Part shown: positions 53,836 to 61,145 of the stretch, in pieces
Layout of the letters: each line of letters starts with the position of its first letter
How positions within the stretch are numbered: position 1 is the first letter of the stretch
Assembly (NCBI RefSeq): GCF_904846055.1
Contig: NZ_CAJGYV010000001.1
Location: 2,108,001 to 2,172,000 of the forward strand
From: Psychrobacter ciconiae
GTDB taxonomy: Bacteria; Pseudomonadota; Gammaproteobacteria; Pseudomonadales; Moraxellaceae
DNA length: 64,000 nt
Direction of reading: 5' to 3'
The notes under the pieces: model-generated
Databases searched by the model: none
Told to the model about the DNA's origin: nothing
The model's input: the letters and a program-made list of their open reading frames with translations, nothing else
Program-made: the position numbers and the translations under genes

Positions 53836-54076
53836 AACCATGCCGTTTAGGGCTTTGAGATTGTGAATGAGGCTTACACTACCCAAACCTGTTCAAGCTG
53901 TCGCCAAATCAGCGATAGTAGCCCTAAAGGCGTCAGGATCTTGGAATAAGAGAATGGACTTGTGAGTGTGGTGTCACTCATGACCGTGATATCAATGCGG
54001 CAAAGAACATTCTTGCGGCAGGGCTTTGCCGTCTTGCAGAAGGAATCCCCTCTCTTTAGGGAGGGGAGGAAGTCAA
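53821..54076 (+). mobile_element. 256-bp internally deleted TnpB-type element
   Basis: It has the same ends as the 49587-50829 element: preceded by TTTAT, starts CCCAAGTCGCCGTAAAACCA (match to about 53843), and ends with a CCCCTCTC/GGGAGGGG hairpin and GAGGAAGTCAA at 54076. In between only the 3' part of tnpB survives. The left-end CCATG/CATGG hairpin is lost, although GCC...GGC can pair at 53842-53853. Confidence 0.88.
53854..54059 (+). pseudogene. Truncated, frameshifted tnpB 3' fragment
   Basis: The translation matches TnpB only at its C-terminus. Frame one reads FEIVNEAYTTQTCSSCRQ and stops after GVRILE; a shift then gives [20 protein letters not shown] followed by [16 protein letters not shown] and a stop at 54059. 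The zinc-ribbon and RuvC-III codons are well conserved relative to the intact copy, while the first 310 codons are missing. Selection on the nucleotide level (omega RNA scaffold) is a possible reason the end is so well kept. Confidence 0.88.
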
Positions 54077-54220
54077 ATTATGAGTTAGCTTAGCTTGAAT
54101 ATTTGTAAGAAAAGCTTGATATTAATTAAGTTCTGATGAAGCCTTTTTATCACTAATGAGGGTAGTATTTACCTAAACTAGGATAAAAATGGTGAGCGAG
54201 TGTCAAAACGAAAATCAAAA

Positions 54221-54241
54221 AGTCTGAGGATAAGTCAGACT
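54221..54241. promoter_or_regulatory. Perfect inverted repeat before the TetR-type gene
   Basis: AGTCTGA-GGATAAG-TCAGACT is a 7-7-7 palindrome ending eight bases before the ribosome site AAGAGG. TetR-family regulators usually repress their own gene through palindromes of this size, so it is a candidate operator; an mRNA hairpin is also possible. Confidence 0.6.
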
Positions 54242-54260
54242 CCATGTGAAGAGGTTTCAA

Positions 54261-54956
54261 ATGAGTGAGTATAAAGACGACAACAAAATCGAAGATGTAT
54301 TAGTCGATTCAGAGCTTGCGCGCAAACTTGTGCCAAATAAGTTCAAATTTACCAGTCAGCAAGGGCGAATCCGCCGTCAAAAGCTATTGATGGGCGCAAA
54401 AAAACTGAGTGAAACCCGCGCTATTAATGACATTAGTCTTGCTGATGTTTGTGAAGAAGCGGGGATTCCACGTGCCTCTGCCTATCACTTTTTCCCTAAT
54501 ATCGAAGCTATCTTTTTGGCGCTGCGCTTTTTAAATGCCATTGAAATCTTAGAAGTGTTGGCAACGGTAGAAACTGGCGATTACGACCGCTGGCAGGGCT
54601 ATCTGACCGCGCTTATTGAGAAATCAATGCAGATTTTCCATACCGATCAGACTAAAGCGAAGCTGATTTATGATACCAACACGCCTGATTTTGAAGGTGA
54701 CGGATTTGGTGAAGATATCGACCATCAAATCGTCCAGTTGGTTTATCAGCGCTTGGCTGAGCGTTACGAGATGCCAAAATTTGAAGATATCAAAGACATC
54801 TTGTTGGTTGGCTACAGTATCGTAAATGGTATCTTTACCTTATCGTATCGCCATCATGGCAGCATTACGGACAACTATTTGCAAGAAGCAAATACCGCAA
54901 CGATTGCTTATTTGCGCTGCTATTTGCCAGAAAAGTTGCCTCGTAAAGCAAAGTAG
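54261..54956 (+). CDS. TetR/AcrR-family transcriptional regulator
   Basis: A 231-residue regulator. The N-terminal 38 residues are polar. The DNA-binding domain lies at about 38-90 (RRQKLLMGAKKLSETRAIND, ISLADVCEEAGIPRASAYHF, FPNIEAIFLALRF). The C-terminal helical domain (about 95-225) should bind a ligand that is unknown. The ATG at 54261 follows AAGAGG by six bases; a GTG at 54246 in frame is less likely. A palindrome upstream may be its operator. The next gene reads towards it on the opposite strand, so its target is not obvious from context. Confidence 0.9.
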   Translation: MSEYKDDNKIEDVLVDSELARKLVPNKFKFTSQQGRIRRQKLLMGAKKLSETRAINDISLADVCEEAGIPRASAYHFFPNIEAIFLALRFLNAIEILEVLATVETGDYDRWQGYLTALIEKSMQIFHTDQTKAKLIYDTNTPDFEGDGFGEDIDHQIVQLVYQRLAERYEMPKFEDIKDILLVGYSIVNGIFTLSYRHHGSITDNYLQEANTATIAYLRCYLPEKLPRKAK

Positions 54957-54997
54957 CAAAATAGCTTTCCTTGAGTTGTCGAAATTTTGTAGTAACT

Positions 54998-55023
54998 AAA
55001 AACTGGCGCAATGCCAGTTTTTT
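54998..55023. terminator. Bidirectional terminator
   Basis: AAAAACTGGC and GCCAGTTTTTT pair around GCAAT, between the TetR-type gene and the convergent exported-protein cluster. Confidence 0.9.
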
Positions 55024-55088
55024 CTCTTAGTTATTGCTAATCGCTGATAAAGGCGGCGTTGATTTTGTGTAGAAACAATAGCCATAAG

Positions 55089-55721
55089 CTATAGGCCGTA
55101 CTGTTTAAAGTAAGTGTTTGTTAGCTCCTCAAGGCGAACATTGTCCGCAGAATCGTGAGCGTTGACAAAAGCCTCGCGAGCGGTTTCAAGCCAGCGGTCC
55201 ACCACCCGTAATTGTACGCCGATTTGATCAGGATAACGCTGGTTGTCTTGACTCCAAAGCAAGGCTACCTCACTTAATGCAATCTCACGCGGGGCAATAG
55301 AAATTGCGCCACTGTGTTTTAAGGCGTTTAACATCGCCCATAAGTCAGGTCGCACAAGCGGACGCGAGTCAGGCAAAAAAGGCGATGGGTTGAGCGTTGC
55401 CGTTTTATTTTGCTTGAGCATATCAAACAGCTTTTGGGTGTTATCAAACGCTTTGATAGCAGCGGTTTTATGGTTTTGACTTTGTTCATAATTGGCAAAG
55501 ATCAGCCAGCCTTGAGCTTGATAAGCGGTGTAACGCTCAAGGGCATTTTTACTTTGCTGATACTGCTTTAAATCACGGATAAGGACGTTTTTATAGCCGA
55601 TTTCAGCGCGTTGATAAAAGGTGGGGCTACTTGGCGTCGCTGCTATCACAGGAGCACAAAAAACAGCCATTGATATGACGATCATAAGCGATTTAAACGC
55701 CGTATTTTTATGGTTTACCAT
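55089..55721 (-). CDS. Small exported alpha-helical protein of the DUF11 cluster
   Basis: A 210-residue protein with a signal peptide (about 1-24, ...SLMIVISMAVFCAPVIAATP). The mature part is largely alpha-helical (about 30-105, YKNVLIRDLKQYQQSKNAL, AYQAQGWLIFANYEQSQN, AIKAFDNTQKLFDMLKQNK), a pattern like tetratricopeptide-type bundles. No family is recognised. The ATG at 55721 has AAGGTGG just upstream; a GTG at 55730 is in frame. It is the last gene of the cluster, 70 bp after the giant barrel gene, and could be a periplasmic partner of it. Confidence 0.75.
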   Translation of the reverse strand: MVNHKNTAFKSLMIVISMAVFCAPVIAATPSSPTFYQRAEIGYKNVLIRDLKQYQQSKNALERYTAYQAQGWLIFANYEQSQNHKTAAIKAFDNTQKLFDMLKQNKTATLNPSPFLPDSRPLVRPDLWAMLNALKHSGAISIAPREIALSEVALLWSQDNQRYPDQIGVQLRVVDRWLETAREAFVNAHDSADNVRLEELTNTYFKQYGL

Positions 55722-55790
55722 CCTTACCACCTTATTTAATCAAAAAAATTTGCTTGAGGTTATCTTAACGCAAATATTGGTTTTAATAAA

Positions 55791-58700
55791 TTAAGGTTTG
55801 CGATTAAACAGGTCTTCATCAAATTTAAATCGCAGTCTAAAATAAGCGCCTTTTTGAGTAGTGTCATCATAAGCGATTTCATCATCTTGAAAGCCCATAA
55901 AGTTGTAGCCAAGTGACAGCCAAAGGTTGGTCAGTGGATTATAGCCAACTTCCGCGCCGAGCATATAAGATAAGTCGGCAGCGGCTTGGTTCCAGTAGCT
56001 TCCGGCTTGTAGACCCATATCCCAGCGCTCCGTTAAGTCATAAAGTCCGCGAGCGTAAACGGCGTGAGCAGTGTTGTTGCTGTCGATGTTATCCGCGCTA
56101 AACTTGGTGTATTTTCCGGCGTAGTGCCCTGATAAGGTCAGCGGCCGCGTTGGGTGATAGTTGCCGCTCCATGACCAAATCAGGGCGTCTTTTTGGTAAG
56201 GGTCGTCGCCGGTGGCATTGTCGTCTAAGCGGTATTCAAGCTTGCTGAGCATATCAAGCTTGTTGCTGTCCGCATCACGATAAGCACCGCCCACTTGAAA
56301 GCGGTTGATGGTTCGGTGACCATCGTTATAGTCAACTTTGGAATAAATGTCTTTGGCAAGCAGGGTGATGTCATCGTTAACGCGGTAAGCAATTCCGGCA
56401 CTGCCAAGTAAGGTGTCGCTTGCCTCACCCCAACGTTTTTCAAATCGCGCTGACGTTTTATAATTGTCATTGGCAAGATATTCAACGCCAAATCCTGCTG
56501 CCGTTGAGGTGGTGTTTTTTTCGCCCTCAAGCGCTTCGATGCGCTCAAGTAAAGTATTGAGCGTTAAGCCTTTTTGAACGTACCATTTGTTTTTAAGACC
56601 GATGGCAGCTTCAGCTTCGCGGGCACTGATGGCATCGCGGGCACGGTATTCGCTATAAACGCTGCCATCTTTCATGTAGCTTGCATCAAAGCCGATGACC
56701 GTCCGCGAGCGCTCCTCGGAGTCATCTAAACCGTAAGTCCCTGATAAGCTGTTAATCAAATCGTGGCGCGCATAAAGTCTGCCAAGCTTGCCAAGCGCGG
56801 TTTCGCCGCCGATGGAGGTGGCGTTTCGGCTGCTATGATCGAGGTCTTGCTCGTATTCAGCAAACACCAAGGATTTGTTAAATTTAGGCAGTCTTGCGCT
56901 GATTCGTGCGCGTGCCGTGGTGCCTTCAATATCATGTTCAGAGCTATTATTTAATGCAGATTGGTTAATGATGCTGTCGTTAAGCTTGGTGTCGTCGGTT
57001 AAGCCTTCGGTAACTACCGCGCCTTGGGTATTACGAACTGATTTTGCTTCTTGTTTGTAATGACGAATGCCTATTTCGCCAACCACGTTTTGGCTTAAGC
57101 GCTGCTCGACACTGGCAAGCACACCTTGGCGATTGGCTTCTGTGGTGTGGTCTTTGCTATAAATGCCTTCAAGCTTGAGCGCTGTTTTATCGTTAGCAAG
57201 CTTATGGGTGATGTCAAGTCCTGACTCGGTGCGACCGGCAGTGAGCGGTGATGCGCCGGTGACAAAACCTTTATCCGCATCATTATAATAAGCTTTGGCG
57301 CGGGTTCGTTTGTCATCAAAGGTGAGCTCAACGCGCACGGCGTCGCCTTTGACATCATTGCCGATAAGCTCATCAGCATTGATTTGATTGCTGGCTTGAT
57401 AATTGGGATTTTCGGCTTTGTTTTTGGCAAATTCAGCGATAAGTTTGATCTTGTCATTAAATTTAATGACGCTGTTAATACTGGCAAGCTCTTCTTTGTT
57501 GAGTGGGTCGTTGCTGTTGATATAGCTGCCACCAATGGCGATATTTTTAGTAAGCTGTTGTTTTGCTGCCACGCCGCCGACCCAATATTTATCGCCACCA
57601 TTATCAGCCTCAACGGTTATGCGAAGATAAATGGGGTTGCCATCAAAATCTTGACTGGCAATGGGCGCTTTTAAATATAAGCTTTTGCTGATGGGGTCGA
57701 TGTCATAGTCGGCAAATCGGGTTAAAGTTTCGCGGCGAACAATGCGACCTGCGTTATTGGCATCGCGAGTGATGACTTCAACGGTTTCGGAGTTTTCAAA
57801 AACAGCGTCAAAGTTATCTGCTAAAGGGTAAGGTCCTGAAACACCCAGACCGCGCGTTTCATTGACGCGCTGCGAGGCACTGGTTTCGGCAGCAAAAGCG
57901 GTAATTTTGGTTTTATCATTTTCAAACTGTGATTTGAGTCCGGTTAAGGTTCGGTGGTATTGACCAAGCTTGATGCCGTCATCGTTATCAATTTGGGTTT
58001 TTAAATCACCAAACATGGCAAACGAGCGACCTTTATCCAAGCGCACATAAAGCTTGCTTGTAGATTGGGCATCAAAGCCTTTTGCTGAAGAGTCGCCATA
58101 AACTGGGTAGTATTCGCCCGGTTCAATATCGCGAAATAAGCGCTCGCCTTTTTTATCACTGTCATAGGCCAAAGTTAATAAATAATCGCCGCGAACTTTA
58201 CCTTTTAAAAACATCGCCGCGCGCCCACTGGCAGCGTGGTCATCACTGTTTGAAAACTCATGAAGCTCTTGTTCAAACGCTCCTTGAGCGCTGGTGATAT
58301 TGCTGCTGTCAAAGTTTGTAAGGGAAATATTGCCCTCAACAACCCCAACAGCAATCAGCGGTCGCAGTTTGGCGGTAAATTGTAGCGGGATAGTTTGTTT
58401 GGTGTCACCGGCTTTAATGATAAGCTCACCTTTGCCAGGTGTGCTTGGCGCAACCACCGGAATCAGCAGTTCGCCGCCACTGACCATCACTTGAGTTCCG
58501 GCTTGGTCTTTGTTGCTGTCGGCAACGTTAATGCGACCAATATTGGTATCAATGGTGATGGGAGTGGAGGCAATAAACGCTCGGTTGTCTTTGTCTTTAA
58601 GTTTAATCACCACTTGATATTCGCTGACGCCATCGGCTTCAACCAGTTGCTTTTGCGCGTCGTAATCAATCACTTGCAAGGTATCAGGAGCAATGACGGT

Positions 58701-61019
58701 AATGGTCTTTTCAGAAATGACCTTGCCATTGACATTTAACGCCACACCGCGAAGGGTGTTGATGCCGCGATTGAGTTCAACCGCATAATAATCAAAGGCG
58801 GTGACGCTTTGTTTTTCTTGCTCGGCGGTTTTACCGATTTTTTCAACGGGAACGACTTTGTTATTGGCAAAAAGGGTGAAGTTTGCGCCAAGCGGGGCTT
58901 GAACTTGAACCAGTTGTTTAAAGGAAGCAGCTTGGTCGCCCTCAGTCAAGTTTAAAAAGCGTACTTTGTTGTCAGGAACGTTTTTAAGAACTTCTTCAAG
59001 CTCGACTTCTTTTGGTGGGGTGATGGTGTTAACGCTTAAGCGAGCAGGGGTATTGGGCTCGGCTGCCATATCACGGACGATGGCTGAATCACAAGTAATA
59101 GATGCCTCAAGCTCGTCATTGCTCTTGCAGCCAAAAGCATCGATGTTATCAAGTTTGCGGTTGTAATCCGGCTCAAGAACCAGTTCGCGCTTAATAGCTT
59201 GCTCAAGGGTATCGTTTTTGGCATTAACCAAGCGGGCGCGAGCGATTAAGATTTCGTTTAAGCGCTCGGTGCTGTCGCCAAGACCGCCGGCAATCGCAAA
59301 GTCCGCGCGCTGCAATTCGCCGTATTTTAAATCCACAAAGCGGCTGCCAGCGTCACCTGCGTTGCGGCTACTTTGGGTCACAAGCTCGGTTTGTTCCGGC
59401 AAGGTGGTTCGGTCAACTTTTAACACGTGAGTTTTGGCGCTGACGCCATAAAAGTTAAACTTACCTTCGCTGTCGGTGACCACAAAGTTGCCGTTTTCCA
59501 TATAAATACGGACGCCGGCAACGCCCATTTCGCCGTCCTGTTTTTGCTGAATGCCGTCACGGTTGATGTCGTGATAAACCTTACCGACGATGACGCCATC
59601 GGTATTCATGACGCCGCGACCTACCTTTACAGGTCGCTGAGCCTCAAGGGAGCTTAAGGCATTATTTTTGTTATCGCGAGCCGTGGCAACAGCTCGGTTG
59701 ATACCGTCACCGCCAAGCGCCGCCCCGCCAATCAAGACGCGGTAAGTGATGCTTTTTTCAGCGCCGGCATCTAAGTTGCCAAGCTGCAATACCTGATATT
59801 TACCAATCGCTTTAAAGTCGTTTGAGCGTACTTTATCGATACGAACGCTGTTTGGAACATAGCTAAAGCCGCGCGGCAGGGCGTCTTTTAAATTGACATC
59901 ATAAGCGGTCGCGGCGCCGTCATTTTTAACTTTGATGGTATAGTTGACGTAATCGCCAATATCAGCTTCTTTGATATCAGCGTCTTTTTGGATTTTAAGC
60001 TGCGGCGTCTCATTTGCTACGTTAACTTGGTCGCTATAACCACTGATATAGGTAAAGTCTGATGGCTTTGGCGTCTCGTTTAGCCCAACTGTCGGGTCGA
60101 TACAAGCCACAAAATCTGCGGTTAAGGTATCATAGTCAAGAGTTTGGACAAGGTTGTCATTAATGGCGTTGGCGTTGTTTTCAGTCTTTGCGCTAAGACG
60201 ATATTTGCCTGTGTTGTTACCGGTTTCAATGGCTTTGAGCGAATATTTATCTTTGGTTTTCGCTGAGGTAATCGTAACCCAAACTTGGTCTGGCTTATTT
60301 GGGTCAGCATTACACTGAGCAAAACTGGCTTCAACAAAGACTTGGTTACCAATTTGAACATTGTCTTTTTTGATTTGCCAATCGTCAGTCATAAAGTTGA
60401 TGCTTGGGGCAACCACGATAAGGCTGTCGGTAACTATTGCTTTAACACTTGGGTCTTCAAGGACAGTTGCACCGATTTTGATGTCGGCGGTGTCGCCGTC
60501 GCTGGCATTGTTTTCAGTGAGCGCCTCAATTAAAAAAGTAATACTTTCGCCGCGACCAAGCTTAATTTGCCGATTGGTTAATAAAATGTCGGCGTTATCA
60601 ATAGTGCCGTTTTTATTGATATCTTGATAAACTTTAAAGTTTGATAAGGTATTTGGAGTCTCAAAGGTCAATTCAACAGTGGCATTACTCATCCCTGTAT
60701 TGGTTAAGGTGTTTTTCCAAACGACCACACTACCGGCAGCAAGGGTTTGCTGCGGAAAGGGTGTAAGTTGCAGGGCATATTTGCTTAATACTGAGGTCTG
60801 AACTTCAACTTGATTTGAAGAGCTTTTAAATAAATGGAGACTATCATCATGAATGCGGTATTGGGCGTTAGCGGTATTTTCAATAATGTGAAGAATATCG
60901 GGACCCGCTGCAAAGACTAAATTTGATTGGAAAAGCAGTATAGCGGCACTCAAAGCTGAAAGCTTGGTCGCTTTAGCGTTCATACGAATGGGCTTGGCAA
61001 GGCAAGAGGTTTCCATCAT
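55791..61019 (-). CDS. Giant surface protein: DUF11, SdrD-B-like and Ig modules plus outer-membrane barrel
   Basis: A 1742-residue exported protein. A signal peptide lies within the first 40 residues (ATKLSALSAAILLFQSNLVF). A DUF11-type repeat is near 340-450 (DADIKEADIGDYVNYTIKVK, NDGAATAYDVNLKDALPRGF). An SdrD-B/CNA-B-like repeat is near 473-545 (VIVGKVYHDINRDGIQQKQD, FVVTDSEGKFNFYGV). A big-1-like Ig segment lies near 780-880 (EADGVSEYQVVIKLKDKDNR). From about 890 to the end, alternating aromatic and polar residues look like a large beta-barrel (SLGYNFMGFQDDEIAY, YFRLRFKFDEDLFNRKP). Role unknown; adhesion or secretion are guesses. The start (61019 or 61016) is uncertain. Confidence 0.8.
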   Translation of the reverse strand: MMETSCLAKPIRMNAKATKLSALSAAILLFQSNLVFAAGPDILHIIENTANAQYRIHDDSLHLFKSSSNQVEVQTSVLSKYALQLTPFPQQTLAAGSVVVWKNTLTNTGMSNATVELTFETPNTLSNFKVYQDINKNGTIDNADILLTNRQIKLGRGESITFLIEALTENNASDGDTADIKIGATVLEDPSVKAIVTDSLIVVAPSINFMTDDWQIKKDNVQIGNQVFVEASFAQCNADPNKPDQVWVTITSAKTKDKYSLKAIETGNNTGKYRLSAKTENNANAINDNLVQTLDYDTLTADFVACIDPTVGLNETPKPSDFTYISGYSDQVNVANETPQLKIQKDADIKEADIGDYVNYTIKVKNDGAATAYDVNLKDALPRGFSYVPNSVRIDKVRSNDFKAIGKYQVLQLGNLDAGAEKSITYRVLIGGAALGGDGINRAVATARDNKNNALSSLEAQRPVKVGRGVMNTDGVIVGKVYHDINRDGIQQKQDGEMGVAGVRIYMENGNFVVTDSEGKFNFYGVSAKTHVLKVDRTTLPEQTELVTQSSRNAGDAGSRFVDLKYGELQRADFAIAGGLGDSTERLNEILIARARLVNAKNDTLEQAIKRELVLEPDYNRKLDNIDAFGCKSNDELEASITCDSAIVRDMAAEPNTPARLSVNTITPPKEVELEEVLKNVPDNKVRFLNLTEGDQAASFKQLVQVQAPLGANFTLFANNKVVPVEKIGKTAEQEKQSVTAFDYYAVELNRGINTLRGVALNVNGKVISEKTITVIAPDTLQVIDYDAQKQLVEADGVSEYQVVIKLKDKDNRAFIASTPITIDTNIGRINVADSNKDQAGTQVMVSGGELLIPVVAPSTPGKGELIIKAGDTKQTIPLQFTAKLRPLIAVGVVEGNISLTNFDSSNITSAQGAFEQELHEFSNSDDHAASGRAAMFLKGKVRGDYLLTLAYDSDKKGERLFRDIEPGEYYPVYGDSSAKGFDAQSTSKLYVRLDKGRSFAMFGDLKTQIDNDDGIKLGQYHRTLTGLKSQFENDKTKITAFAAETSASQRVNETRGLGVSGPYPLADNFDAVFENSETVEVITRDANNAGRIVRRETLTRFADYDIDPISKSLYLKAPIASQDFDGNPIYLRITVEADNGGDKYWVGGVAAKQQLTKNIAIGGSYINSNDPLNKEELASINSVIKFNDKIKLIAEFAKNKAENPNYQASNQINADELIGNDVKGDAVRVELTFDDKRTRAKAYYNDADKGFVTGASPLTAGRTESGLDITHKLANDKTALKLEGIYSKDHTTEANRQGVLASVEQRLSQNVVGEIGIRHYKQEAKSVRNTQGAVVTEGLTDDTKLNDSIINQSALNNSSEHDIEGTTARARISARLPKFNKSLVFAEYEQDLDHSSRNATSIGGETALGKLGRLYARHDLINSLSGTYGLDDSEERSRTVIGFDASYMKDGSVYSEYRARDAISAREAEAAIGLKNKWYVQKGLTLNTLLERIEALEGEKNTTSTAAGFGVEYLANDNYKTSARFEKRWGEASDTLLGSAGIAYRVNDDITLLAKDIYSKVDYNDGHRTINRFQVGGAYRDADSNKLDMLSKLEYRLDDNATGDDPYQKDALIWSWSGNYHPTRPLTLSGHYAGKYTKFSADNIDSNNTAHAVYARGLYDLTERWDMGLQAGSYWNQAAADLSYMLGAEVGYNPLTNLWLSLGYNFMGFQDDEIAYDDTTQKGAYFRLRFKFDEDLFNRKP

Positions 61020-61145
61020 TCAGGCTTATCCAATAAAATTTAGAAACTAGGAGTCATTGCTATAAAAAAGTATACTTAAAGCTACTTATAGTCCGGCTAC
61101 AAATAGCTTTGATAAGGCTATTACAATATATAGTGAAGCTATGAC

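Noticed and set aside
57095..57613. 172-codon alternative frame inside the giant surface protein gene
   Set aside because: Composition is typical of an off-frame reading (Ser/Lys/Ile-rich, no domains) within a well-supported frame.
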